Shown: positions 18,977 through 27,593 of the stretch, piece by piece | Position numbering within the stretch: position 1 is the stretch's first letter | Layout of the letters: every line of letters starts with the position of its first letter | Origin: Roseiarcus sp963765375 | GTDB taxonomy: Bacteria > Pseudomonadota > Alphaproteobacteria > Rhizobiales > Beijerinckiaceae | DNA length: 64,000 nucleotides | Assembly (NCBI GenBank): GCA_963765375.1 | Contig: CAVXVZ010000005.1 | Span: forward strand, 620,001 to 684,000 | Direction of reading: 5' to 3' | The notes under the pieces: model-generated | Told to the model about the DNA's origin: nothing | Seen by the model: only the letters and a program-made list of their open reading frames with translations | Database searches by the model: none | Position numbers and translations under genes: made by a program

Positions 18977-19747
18977 ATGACGCTGAGCGTTCACCAATAT
19001 CTCTGCCTGACCGACAATTACGGCGCCCTCATCCATGATTCGGCGACCGGAGCGACCGCGTGCGTCGACGCGCCGGAAGCAGGCCCGACCTTCGCGGCGC
19101 TTGCCGAGCGTGGCTGGACTCTGTCCGACGTCCTCATCACTCATCATCACGCCGACCACATTCAAGGCGTTCCGGAGCTCAAGGCGAAGTTCCCGAATTT
19201 GAGGGCGTGGGGACCGGCCAAGGACGCGGCGCGAATTCCGTTTCTGGACCAGCGGGTGGTCGAAGGCGACGTCGCGCGCGTCGGCTCGCTCACGGCGAAA
19301 GTGATCGAGACGCCGGGGCATACGCTCGGGCACATCGCCTATCATTTCGATAAGGACGGGATCGCGTTCTGCGGCGACACGCTGTTTTCTCTCGGCTGCG
19401 GACGGGTGTTCGAGACGCCCTACGCGGTCATGTGGAGCTCGCTCATGAAGCTCGCCGCCCTTCCCGGGGAGACGCAGGTCTATTGCGGTCACGAATATAC
19501 TCAGGCCAACGGACGGTTCGCCGTCACCGTCGAGCCCGGAAATCCGGTTCTCAAGGCCAGGGTCGAAGAGGTTGCGCGGCTGCGGGTGGAAGGGCGGCCG
19601 ACCTTGCCGACGACGATCGCCGCGGAGCTCGCCGCCAATCCGTTCGTGAGAGCCGAGGATCCGGCGGTCCAGGCCGCGGTCGGCATGACAGGCGCCGATC
19701 CGGTGGCCGTGTTCGCGGAAATCCGCGCCCGCAAAGACCGTTTCTGA
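18977..19747 (+). CDS. gloB: Hydroxyacylglutathione hydrolase (glyoxalase II)
   Basis: A 256-residue metallo-beta-lactamase-fold enzyme hydrolysing S-lactoylglutathione to lactate and glutathione in methylglyoxal detoxification. The metal site THHHADH covers residues 55-61, with GHTLGHIAYH and FCGDTLFSLGCGRVFE downstream and the substrate-binding CGHEYTQANGRF in the C-terminal domain. Full length. Confidence 0.95.
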   Translation: MTLSVHQYLCLTDNYGALIHDSATGATACVDAPEAGPTFAALAERGWTLSDVLITHHHADHIQGVPELKAKFPNLRAWGPAKDAARIPFLDQRVVEGDVARVGSLTAKVIETPGHTLGHIAYHFDKDGIAFCGDTLFSLGCGRVFETPYAVMWSSLMKLAALPGETQVYCGHEYTQANGRFAVTVEPGNPVLKARVEEVARLRVEGRPTLPTTIAAELAANPFVRAEDPAVQAAVGMTGADPVAVFAEIRARKDRF

Positions 19748-19753
19748 GGCGGT

Positions 19754-20341
19754 TCAGCTCTTCTTCGTCGCGAGCGATTCGAGCCGCTTCTGCATGTCCG
19801 AGAGCTGAGTGCGCAGTTCGTCGATGTCGTCCTCGGAATTCGCCTTTTTCGCCGGCAGTTCCGCCGCCGGCTTCGCCCCGGCGAACGGCACGAACATCGC
19901 CAGCGCCTGATTGAAGGCGGTGAAATTCTTCTTGGTCAGTTCCTGCATGGCGGCGAAGGAGCCGGTGGAAAACGCCTCCGGACCGAACATGCGGCTTGCG
20001 GCTTCGCGCATCGCCTGTTGCTCGCCGGAAAAGCGGTCGATCGAGAATTCGAGGTAGCTCGGCAGGATCGCCTGCATGCTGTCGCCATAGAAACGGATCA
20101 ACTGGCGAAGGAAGGTCGTCGGCAGCAACGATTGGCCCTCGATGCCCTCCTGCTCGAAGATGATCTGGGTCAGAACCGAGCGGGTGATGTCTTCGTTGGT
20201 CTTGGCGTCGTAGACCACGAAATCCTCTCCGCCTTTCACCATTTTCGCCAGGTCGGCCAAGGTCACGTAGGCGCTGGACGCGGTATTGTAGAGCCGGCGG
20301 TTGGCGTATTTCTTAATGGTGGTCGGAGTGGAATTGGCCAT
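19754..20341 (-). CDS. phaR: Polyhydroxyalkanoate synthesis repressor PhaR
   Basis: A 195-residue DNA- and PHB-granule-binding repressor. The N-terminal domain KKYANRRLYNT...YVTLADLAKMV is the PHB_acc_N signature, followed by PHB_acc repeats (TRSVLTQIIFEQE, LIRFYGDSMQAILPSYLE). The acidic helical tail (EDDIDELRTQLSDMQKRLESL) is a coiled coil. The ATG at 20341 begins MANSTPTTIKKYANRR; the longer upstream frame is not credible. It converges with gloB (6-bp gap) and diverges from phaA. Confidence 0.94.
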   Translation of the reverse strand: MANSTPTTIKKYANRRLYNTASSAYVTLADLAKMVKGGEDFVVYDAKTNEDITRSVLTQIIFEQEGIEGQSLLPTTFLRQLIRFYGDSMQAILPSYLEFSIDRFSGEQQAMREAASRMFGPEAFSTGSFAAMQELTKKNFTAFNQALAMFVPFAGAKPAAELPAKKANSEDDIDELRTQLSDMQKRLESLATKKS

Positions 20342-20397
20342 GAGGTTGCGGGTCCCAGGGTGACGCGGGCCCTTTCGGGTCAACACAAGATAAGCGT

Positions 20398-20440
20398 TTT
20401 TTGCTGCGCGAGAAAACCTTTTTTTGCGCCGCAACGCAAC
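20398..20440. promoter_or_regulatory. Candidate PhaR operator in the phaR-phaA gap
   Basis: TTGCGCCGCAA (20424-20434) is a perfect 5+1+5 palindrome, and TTTTTTGC occurs twice (about 20398 and 20420). PhaR proteins bind TGC/GCA-rich repeats at their own and phasin promoters, so the divergent gap between phaR and phaA is a plausible site. It is placed 57-87 bp from the phaR start. Inference from motif and position only. Confidence 0.4.
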
Positions 20441-20576
20441 CCATAGGCTGGTCTTCGGCGCATTCTCGCGCAGGCGAGCCGCGATGCCTATATGATGGTG
20501 GCGCCGTTCGTGGGAGATCGTATACAAGCCATCCGATCAAGGCGTTTCTCGCCAACATTGTTCGCAGGAGATTGAC

Positions 20577-21755
20577 ATGCCGGCCTCTGAGATCGTCATC
20601 GCAAGCGCAAAAAGAACCGCTGTGGGTTCGTTCAATGGCGCATTCGGTTCGACGCCCGCGCACGAGCTCGGCGCTATCGCGATCAAGAGCGCGCTCGAAG
20701 CGGCGAAGGTCGAGGCAGGCGAGGTCGACGAAGTGATCCTCGGCCAGGTTCTCTCCGCCGCGGAGGGCCAGAATCCGGCCCGCCAGGCGGCGATGAAAGC
20801 TGGCGTCCCGCAGGAAAAGACGGCGTTCGGCGTCAACCAGCTCTGTGGCAGCGGCCTGCGCGCTGTTGCGCTCGGACTGCAGCAGATCGCCAACGGCGAC
20901 GCCCACATCATCGTCGCCGGCGGCCAGGAGTCGATGTCGCTCGCCCCCCACGCGGCCTATCTCAGGAGCGGGGTCAAGATGGGCGAAATGAAACTCGTCG
21001 ACACGATGTTGCAGGACGGCCTCATCGACGCCTTCCACGGCTATCACATGGGCAACACGGCGGAGAACATCGCCAGGAAGTGGCAGATCAGCCGCGAGGA
21101 CCAGGACCGCTTCGCCGTCGGGTCGCAGAACAAGGCCGAGGCGGCGCAGAAGGCCGGCCGGTTCAAGGATGAAATCGTGCCGGTGACGATAGCGTCGCGC
21201 AAGGGCGACATCATCGTCGACGCCGACGAATATCCGCGCCACGGCGCGACGTATGAGGCGATGGCGAAACTCAAGCCCGCCTTTTCGAAGGACGGATCGG
21301 TGACTGCCGCCAACGCCTCCGGCCTCAACGACGGCGCTGCTGCATTGGTCATCATGACCGCGGCCGAAGCGAAGAAGCGCGGGCTGACGCCGATGGCGCG
21401 CATCGTGTCCTGGGCGACGGCGGGCGTCGATCCGGCGATCATGGGAACAGGGCCGATCCCGGCTTCCCGGAAGGCTTTGGAAAAGGCCGGCTGGTCGGTC
21501 AAGGACCTCGAGCTGGTTGAAGCCAACGAGGCCTTCGCCGCCCAGGCGCTTGCGGTCAACAAGGACCTCGGCTGGGACCCGGCGATCGTCAACGTCAACG
21601 GCGGCGCGATCGCGCTCGGCCATCCGATCGGCGCTTCGGGCGCGCGGGTGCTCACGACGCTGCTGCACGAAATGGCGCGCCGCAACGCGAAGAAGGGCCT
21701 GGCGACGCTCTGCATCGGCGGCGGCATGGGCATCGCAATGGCGGTCGAACGCTAA
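20577..21755 (+). CDS. phaA: Acetyl-CoA acetyltransferase PhaA
   Basis: A 392-residue biosynthetic thiolase condensing two acetyl-CoA to acetoacetyl-CoA, the entry to PHB synthesis and the ethylmalonyl-CoA pathway. Acyl-accepting Cys90 lies in NQLCGSGLRAV; His349 in ALGHPIGASGAR and Cys379 in LCIGGGMG complete the active site. phaB follows 156 bp downstream, after a large stem-loop. Confidence 0.96.
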   Translation: MPASEIVIASAKRTAVGSFNGAFGSTPAHELGAIAIKSALEAAKVEAGEVDEVILGQVLSAAEGQNPARQAAMKAGVPQEKTAFGVNQLCGSGLRAVALGLQQIANGDAHIIVAGGQESMSLAPHAAYLRSGVKMGEMKLVDTMLQDGLIDAFHGYHMGNTAENIARKWQISREDQDRFAVGSQNKAEAAQKAGRFKDEIVPVTIASRKGDIIVDADEYPRHGATYEAMAKLKPAFSKDGSVTAANASGLNDGAAALVIMTAAEAKKRGLTPMARIVSWATAGVDPAIMGTGPIPASRKALEKAGWSVKDLELVEANEAFAAQALAVNKDLGWDPAIVNVNGGAIALGHPIGASGARVLTTLLHEMARRNAKKGLATLCIGGGMGIAMAVER

Positions 21756-21765
21756 AACCAGATCC

Positions 21766-21846
21766 GTCATTGCGAGCGAAGCGAAGCGACGAAGCAATCC
21801 AGGAACCCTGCGTTCCCTGGATTGCTTCACTCCGCTCGCAATGACG
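21766..21846. repeat. Long inverted repeat between phaA and phaB
   Basis: CGTCATTGCGAGCG at the left and CGCTCGCAATGACG at the right are exact reverse complements. Inside them GAAGCAATCCAGG pairs with CCTGGATTGCTTC, so the 81 bp can form a long stem with a small loop. This is a common dispersed repeat type in Rhizobiales. In mRNA it would form a strong hairpin that could reduce phaB transcript relative to phaA or stabilise the phaA 3' end. Confidence 0.8.
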
Positions 21847-21911
21847 TCTTGATTTGAACCGAGCGCGGGCCTTCTGAAGCCCGCGTCGCAAAAAAGCGTG
21901 GGGAGGAAAAC

Positions 21912-22637
21912 ATGGCGAGAGTTGCAGTGGTGACCGGCGGCACCCGGGGTATCGGAGCGGCGGTTTCGAAAGCGCTGAAGGGCGCCGGATGTCAGGTCGC
22001 GGCGACCTATCATTCCAACGATGACGCAGCGGCGAAGTTCAAGGCCGAGACGGGCGTTCACGTCTACAAGTGGAACGTGGCCAAGTATGACGAGTGCATG
22101 GCCGGCCTCGCCCAGGTCGCCAAGGATCTCGGGCCGGTCGATATCATGGTCAACAACGCCGGGATCACCAAGGACGGCATGTTCCACAAGATGACGCCGG
22201 ACCAATGGTACGACGTTATCAACACGAACCTCAATTCTCTGTTCAACATGTGCCGCCCGGTGATCGAAGGCATGCGTGAGCGCGGGTTCGGTCGCATCAT
22301 CAACATCTCTTCGATCAACGGCCAGAAGGGACAGATGGGCCAGGCCAATTATTCGGCGGCGAAGGCCGGCGACATCGGCTTCACCAAGGCGCTGGCGCAG
22401 GAAAACGCCAACAAAGGCGTCACCGTTAACGCGATCTGCCCCGGCTATATCGCAACCGAGATGGTCATGGCGGTGCCGAAGGATGTCCTCGAAAAGGTGA
22501 TTTTGCCCCAAATCCCGGTGCGCCGCCTCGGCCAGCCGGAAGAGGTCGCCCGCTGCGTCGTTTTCCTCGCTTCCGACAACTCCGGCTTCATCACCGGCTC
22601 GACGCTCTCGGCGAACGGTGGGCAGATCATGATCTGA
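21912..22637 (+). CDS. phaB: Acetoacetyl-CoA reductase PhaB
   Basis: A 241-residue short-chain dehydrogenase reducing acetoacetyl-CoA with NADPH to (R)-3-hydroxybutyryl-CoA. The cofactor loop TGGTRGIGAAV lies at the N-terminus, followed by NNAGITKDGMFHKM and the catalytic NYSAAKAG with Tyr147 and Lys151. GGQIMI at the C-terminus is typical. A GGGAGGAAAAC ribosome site precedes the ATG. It shares the phaA strand. Confidence 0.96.
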   Translation: MARVAVVTGGTRGIGAAVSKALKGAGCQVAATYHSNDDAAAKFKAETGVHVYKWNVAKYDECMAGLAQVAKDLGPVDIMVNNAGITKDGMFHKMTPDQWYDVINTNLNSLFNMCRPVIEGMRERGFGRIINISSINGQKGQMGQANYSAAKAGDIGFTKALAQENANKGVTVNAICPGYIATEMVMAVPKDVLEKVILPQIPVRRLGQPEEVARCVVFLASDNSGFITGSTLSANGGQIMI

Positions 22638-22667
22638 GGTTGAGGGAGACGAGCGCGGCCTTGCAAT

Positions 22668-24689
22668 TCAGGTTTGGGCGGCGCTCGCTTCCTGGTCATG
22701 CCGGGTCTCGACCGCTCTTACGATCGCGGCCAGGATGGCGTTGATCTCGAAGTCCTTGGGCGTATAGACCGCAGCCACGCCGGCCGCCCTGAGCCGCTCC
22801 GCGTCGGCGGGGGGGATGATGCCGCCGACAATCACCAGCACCCGCTCAAGGCCGGCCGCGCGCAAAGCGGACATGACCTCCTCCGTCAGCGCGACATGCG
22901 AGCCGGAGAGGATCGACAAGCCGACGCAGTGGACGCCCGCCTTGGCGCGCTCGGCGATCTCGGCAGGCGTAAAGCGGATGCCGTCGTAGATCACCTCCAG
23001 CCCGGCGTCGAGCGCCCTTGCGGCGATCTGCTCGGCGCCGTTGGAATGACCGTCAAGTCCGGGCTTGCCGATGAGAAACTTGATCCGCCGGCCGAGCTTG
23101 AGCGAGACCCGCTCAACCTCGGCCCGGAGCGCGTCAAGATCGGCCAACTCCTGACGCGCCTTCGGCGAAACGCCGGTCGGCGCCCGGAACTCGCCGAATT
23201 CGGCCCTGAGCGCGTCGCCCCATTCGCCGGTCGTCACACCGGCCTTCGCCGCCTCGATCGAAGCGGGCATGACATTCAAGCCGCTCGCCGCAGCCATCCG
23301 GAGCGCGCGCACCGCCTCGCGCACGCGCTCCGGATCGCGGGCCGCGCGCCAGGCGTTGAGGCTTGCGATCTGCTCCGCCTCGGCCTCGGCCGACGGAACC
23401 ATGATCGAGGTCTCCCCCGCGGTCAGCGGGCTCGGCTCGGAATTGGCGAAGGCGTTGACCCCGACGACGATCTGATCGCCGCGTTCGATCGCCTCCAGCC
23501 GCCGGGTGTTCGATTCCACCAGGCGGGCCTTGAGGACGCCGGTCTCGATTGCGCGTACGGCGCCCCCAATCGCGTCGATCGCCGTGATCTCGGCCTTGGC
23601 CTCGGCCTTGAGCTTATCGACCAGGGCGGCGATTTCCTTGCTGCCGTCGAACAGGTCGCCGAATTCGAGGAGATCGGTCTCATAGGCCATGATCTGCTGC
23701 AGGCGGAGGGACCATTGCTGGTCGAACGGCCGCGGCAGGCCAAGCGCCTCGTTCCACGCGGGCAGTTGAACGGCGCGGGCGCGCGCCCGTTTCGAAAGCA
23801 CGACCGAGAGCATCTCGATCAGAATCCGATAGGCGTTGTTTTCGGGCTGCTGCTCGGTCAGCCCGAGCGAGTTGACCTGGACGCCATAGCGGAATCGGCG
23901 TTTGAGCGGATCGGCGACGCCGAAGCGGTCGCGGGTGATCTCGTCCCAGAGCTCGACGAACGCCCGCATCTTGGCGAGTTCAGTGACGAAGCGCATCCCG
24001 GCGTTGACGAAGAACGACATGCCGCCTACGACATTGGCGAAACCCGCGTCGTCGACCTCGCCCGATTGGCGCACCCGCTCGAGCACCGCGATCGCCGTCG
24101 CCAGCGCATAAGCCAATTCCTGCACCGGCGTCGCGCCCGCTTCCTGCAAATGGTACGAGCACACGTTCATCGGGTTCCACTTCGGCGTCTCGCGGGCGCA
24201 GAAAAGGATCAGGTCCTTGGTCAGCCGGAGAGAGGCGCCGGGCGGGAACACATAGGCGCCGCGGGCCAAATATTCCTTGATGATGTCGTTCTGGGTCGTG
24301 CCCTGGAGCTCAGCGCGGGGCGCGCCCTGCTCGTCGGCGGTCGCGATGTATAGCGCCATTAGCCACGGCGCGGTCGCGTTGATGGTCATCGACGTGTTCA
24401 TCGAGGCGAGCGGAATCTCTTTGAACAGCGCCCGCATGTCGCCGATATGCGAGATCGCAACCCCGACCTTGCCAACCTCGCCGCGCGCGAGCGGATGGTC
24501 GCTGTCGAAACCGGTCTGGGTCGGCAGGTCGAAGGCGATCGAGAGGCCCGTCTGTCCCTTGGCCAGGTTCTGCCGATAGAGCCGGTTGGATTCGCGCGCG
24601 GTCGAATGCCCGGCGTAGGTGCGGAAGATCCAGGGCTTGTCGCGACGCGCGATTCGCGCCGCAGTTGTCGATTCGTTCGCCTGCGCCAT
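22668..24689 (-). CDS. ecm: Ethylmalonyl-CoA mutase
   Basis: A 673-residue single-chain adenosylcobalamin mutase. The N-terminal TIM barrel shows KPWIFRTYAGHSTARESN, FDLPTQTGFDSDHPLARGEVG and NVCSYHLQEAGATPVQELAY. The C-terminal cobalamin domain has DGHSNG (the DxHxxG motif, about residue 545) and YDGIRFTPAEIAE. Mutases of this one-subunit type that neighbour ccr are usually the ethylmalonyl-CoA-specific enzyme (also called MeaA) rather than methylmalonyl-CoA mutase; this specificity is inferred. The start at ATG 24689 (MAQANESTTAARIARRDKPW) was chosen because homology begins there. Confidence 0.85.
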   Translation of the reverse strand: MAQANESTTAARIARRDKPWIFRTYAGHSTARESNRLYRQNLAKGQTGLSIAFDLPTQTGFDSDHPLARGEVGKVGVAISHIGDMRALFKEIPLASMNTSMTINATAPWLMALYIATADEQGAPRAELQGTTQNDIIKEYLARGAYVFPPGASLRLTKDLILFCARETPKWNPMNVCSYHLQEAGATPVQELAYALATAIAVLERVRQSGEVDDAGFANVVGGMSFFVNAGMRFVTELAKMRAFVELWDEITRDRFGVADPLKRRFRYGVQVNSLGLTEQQPENNAYRILIEMLSVVLSKRARARAVQLPAWNEALGLPRPFDQQWSLRLQQIMAYETDLLEFGDLFDGSKEIAALVDKLKAEAKAEITAIDAIGGAVRAIETGVLKARLVESNTRRLEAIERGDQIVVGVNAFANSEPSPLTAGETSIMVPSAEAEAEQIASLNAWRAARDPERVREAVRALRMAAASGLNVMPASIEAAKAGVTTGEWGDALRAEFGEFRAPTGVSPKARQELADLDALRAEVERVSLKLGRRIKFLIGKPGLDGHSNGAEQIAARALDAGLEVIYDGIRFTPAEIAERAKAGVHCVGLSILSGSHVALTEEVMSALRAAGLERVLVIVGGIIPPADAERLRAAGVAAVYTPKDFEINAILAAIVRAVETRHDQEASAAQT

Positions 24690-24855
24690 GATCCACTCGC
24701 GTGCGGGCCCGTCCGGCCGCGCCCGCGCCAAAGGTTTTGTGCAGGGCACAATTACAGAAATTATCCCGCGGCGCCACACCTTCAGCCTCGGCCGCCGCGG
24801 CGCCCGAGATTGGCGATCCCTGCCAAATCCGCCGGTCGCGGGCCGCCCTTCCGAG

Positions 24856-25161
24856 TTAGCGCAGCGCGATCGCGCTCGTCGTCAGAACCGTTGCCACCAG
24901 GCCGCCGACAACCAGGACGATCGTCAGGTAGGGCTCGTATGCGCCGTAGGGCCTGAGCCACCAGTCGTGGGCGCAGAGCCCGGCGTAGGCGCCAAGCGCC
25001 GCATAGAAGGAATTCCAGTACGGCCCCATTCCCTGCCGGCCAACGAGGTAATCGACAGCAAAGCCGACAGAAAAGAAGGCGACGACTGCGCTTAAGAGAA
25101 AAGCCGCAAAGTCGAAACCTTCGAGATTGAAAACCAAATTCAATAACGGCCAGTCCGACAT
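24856..25161 (-). CDS. Small integral membrane protein, unknown
   Basis: A 101-residue protein with three predicted membrane segments: FAAFLLSAVVAFFSVGFAV, WNSFYAALGAYAGLCAHDW and YLTIVLVVGGLVATVLTT. The polar loop LRPYGAYEPY lies between the last two. No named family is recognised. It sits in the gap between divergent ecm and ccr, on the ecm strand. Confidence 0.7.
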   Translation of the reverse strand: MSDWPLLNLVFNLEGFDFAAFLLSAVVAFFSVGFAVDYLVGRQGMGPYWNSFYAALGAYAGLCAHDWWLRPYGAYEPYLTIVLVVGGLVATVLTTSAIALR

Positions 25162-25320
25162 TGCCGCAGGTCCTTGGCCCGCTTCGGGCCGGAATTCCGC
25201 GGCCGCGCTCCTTTCTTGCCTACGCTCGATTTCCTGCTATGGCGTAAATTCCGTCGCCGACAAGCGAAAGGCGCCAGTCGGCGAAAGTCGGATTGATTTT
25301 CGTCCGCGCAAGCGCGATGG

Positions 25321-25343
25321 TTGATTGTGCGGCGCAATATCAA
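25321..25343. promoter_or_regulatory. Candidate operator upstream of ccr
   Basis: TTGATTGTGC and GCAATATCAA form an inverted repeat (8 of 10 pairs) around GGC, 51 bp before the ccr start codon. The spacing fits a repressor or activator site over the promoter. The regulator is unknown; a TetR-type protein such as CcrR is one possibility. Confidence 0.35.
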
Positions 25344-25393
25344 GCCAATTCAACGCGAGCCGCATCGCAAGGACGCTGTCCGTTGAGGGAGCC

Positions 25394-26680
25394 ATGAACA
25401 CCCGCCCCGTCGGCGCCGAGCCGCTTCGAGCGGCGCAGAACAAGGATCTCTACGAGATCGGCGAGATTCCACCGTTGGGTCACGTGCCGGCGTCGATGTA
25501 CGCCTGGGTCGTGCGCAAGGAGCGGCACGGGCCGCCGGAGGCGTCGATGCAGATCGAGGTCGTGCCGACCTGGACGCTCGACAGTCACGACGTCCTCGTC
25601 TTCGTGATGGCGGCCGGCGTGAACTACAACGGCATCTGGGCTGCGCTCGGCGAGCCGGTCTCGGTGCTCGACGTCCACAAGACCCCCTTCCATATCGCCG
25701 GCTCCGACGCCTCGGGAATCGTGTGGGCGGTCGGCTCGAAGGTCCGGCGGTGGAAGGTCGGCGACGAGGTGGTCGTCCATTGCAATCAGGACGACGGCGA
25801 CGACGAGGAATGCAACGGCGGCGACCCGATGTTCTCGGCCTCCCAGCGCATCTGGGGCTATGAGACGCCCGACGGCTCGTTCGCCCAGTTCTGCCGGGTG
25901 CAGGACCGCCAGCTGATGGAGCGCCCGAAGCATCTCACCTGGGAGGAGGCCGCCTCCTATACGCTGACCCTCGCCACTGCCTATCGGATGCTGTTCGGCC
26001 ACGAGCCGCATCGGCTGAAGCCGGGCGACAATGTTCTCGTCTGGGGCGCTTCGGGGGGGTTGGGCGTGTTCGGCGTCCAGCTCTGCGCGGCGGCGGGCGC
26101 CAATGCGATCGGCGTCATCTCGGACGAGACGAAGCGCGACTATGTGATGTCGCTCGGCGCCAAGGGCGTGGTCAACCGCAAGGACTTCGATTGCTGGGGT
26201 CAATTGCCGAAAGTCAATTCGCCGGAATATGCGGCCTTCATGGCGGGAGCGCGAAAGTTCGGCAAGGCGATCTGGGACATTACCGGCAGGAAGGATGTCG
26301 ATACGGTGTTCGAGCATCCCGGCGAGCAGACGTTCCCGGTCTCGTGCTTCGTCGTCAAGCGCGGCGGCATGGTGGTCTTCTGCGCCGGCACCACGGGGTT
26401 CAACCTCACATTCGACGCCCGCTTCGTCTGGATGCGGCAGAAGCGCATCCAGGGCTCCCATTTCGCCAACCTCAAGCAGGCCTCGGCGGCCAACAAATTC
26501 GTGATCGACCGCCGCATCGACCCGTGCATGTCCGAGGTCTTTCCGTGGGCGCAGATCCCGGTCGCCCACACCAAGATGTGGAAGAACCAGCATGCGCCGG
26601 GCAACATGGCAGTGCTCGTCAATGCGCCGGCGACCGGATTGCGCACGTTCGAGGACGTGCTCGACGCCGGGCGAAAGTAG
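25394..26680 (+). CDS. ccr: Crotonyl-CoA carboxylase/reductase
   Basis: A 428-residue zinc-independent medium-chain dehydrogenase family enzyme that reductively carboxylates crotonyl-CoA to ethylmalonyl-CoA, the defining step of the ethylmalonyl-CoA pathway for acetyl-CoA assimilation. The family-specific CNQDDGDDEECNGGDPMFS, the NADPH loop VWGASGGLGVFGVQLCAAAG and the C-terminal FGQ-like WKNQHAPGNMAVL are all present. Start at ATG 25394 after GAGGGAG; an earlier in-frame ATG at 25325 lies inside the operator-like palindrome. Divergent from the ecm side. Confidence 0.96.
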   Translation: MNTRPVGAEPLRAAQNKDLYEIGEIPPLGHVPASMYAWVVRKERHGPPEASMQIEVVPTWTLDSHDVLVFVMAAGVNYNGIWAALGEPVSVLDVHKTPFHIAGSDASGIVWAVGSKVRRWKVGDEVVVHCNQDDGDDEECNGGDPMFSASQRIWGYETPDGSFAQFCRVQDRQLMERPKHLTWEEAASYTLTLATAYRMLFGHEPHRLKPGDNVLVWGASGGLGVFGVQLCAAAGANAIGVISDETKRDYVMSLGAKGVVNRKDFDCWGQLPKVNSPEYAAFMAGARKFGKAIWDITGRKDVDTVFEHPGEQTFPVSCFVVKRGGMVVFCAGTTGFNLTFDARFVWMRQKRIQGSHFANLKQASAANKFVIDRRIDPCMSEVFPWAQIPVAHTKMWKNQHAPGNMAVLVNAPATGLRTFEDVLDAGRK

Positions 26681-26847
26681 GAGCGCCAACGCGAGGCGTT
26701 TGCGTTCGTTCGCGCCACCCGGTAAAGCGACGTCTCGGCCCCGGGCCGCCGGGCGAACCGGCGACGCGCGGCGCCATTCCCGACATGTTTGCGTGCGGGT
26801 CTCACGCCGTATCCGGGCGCCGGGCCTGAAGCGCGGGCGAACAATCA

Positions 26848-27564
26848 TTGAGGGTCATGACCGCAGCGGCGGACCAAGATCGGCGAAAGCGGGAGGCGGC
26901 CCGGCGGGCGCTGGAACTGGTGAGGCCCGGGATGAAGCTCGGCCTCGGCACCGGCACGACTGCCCGCCACTTCGTCGATCTCGTCGGGGAGCAGGTTAAG
27001 GGCGGTCTTCAGGTCGTCTGCGTCGGCACCTCCAAGGCGACCGAAGAGCAGGCGAAGGCTCTCGGCATTCCGCTTTCCACCCTGGACGATCTCTTGGAGC
27101 TCGACCTGACGGTCGACGGAGCGGACGAAGTCGATCCGCAGCTGCGACTGATCAAAGGGGGCGGCGGCGCGCTGCTGCGCGAGAAAATTGTCGCCGCGGC
27201 CTCGAAGCGGATGGCGGTGATCGTCGATTCGACCAAGCTGGTTCGCGTGCTCGGGGCCTTTCCGTTGCCGGTCGAGGTCGTTCCCTTCGGCCTTAAGGCG
27301 ACGCGCGGCCATATCGAACGCGCCCTCGCCGGCCTCGGTCTCGCCGGCCCGATCCGCCTGCGCGGCGGGTCCGAGCCGTTCATCACCGACGGGGGACACT
27401 ATATTCTTGACTGCTCGCTTGGCGCCATCGATCAGCCCGAGCGGCTCAGCGAATCTCTGTCGATGATTCCAGGCGTCGTCGAGCACGGACTGTTCATCGG
27501 TCTCGCGCGCGCCGCAATCATCGCCGGCGCCGATGGCGTCCAAGTTCTTGGCGATCCGGACTGA
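26848..27564 (+). CDS. rpiA: Ribose-5-phosphate isomerase A
   Basis: Interconverts ribose-5-phosphate and ribulose-5-phosphate in the pentose phosphate pathway. Motifs are LGTGTTARHFVDL, the catalytic TVDGADEVDP, and KGGGGALLREKIVA. The frame gives 238 residues; an ATG a few codons downstream (MTAAADQ, 26857) is an equally likely start. It precedes the DUF2059 protein and gor on the same strand. Confidence 0.94.
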   Translation: MRVMTAAADQDRRKREAARRALELVRPGMKLGLGTGTTARHFVDLVGEQVKGGLQVVCVGTSKATEEQAKALGIPLSTLDDLLELDLTVDGADEVDPQLRLIKGGGGALLREKIVAAASKRMAVIVDSTKLVRVLGAFPLPVEVVPFGLKATRGHIERALAGLGLAGPIRLRGGSEPFITDGGHYILDCSLGAIDQPERLSESLSMIPGVVEHGLFIGLARAAIIAGADGVQVLGDPD

Positions 27565-27593
27565 AGTTCAAACCGCTGCCCCAGGAGTCTTTC

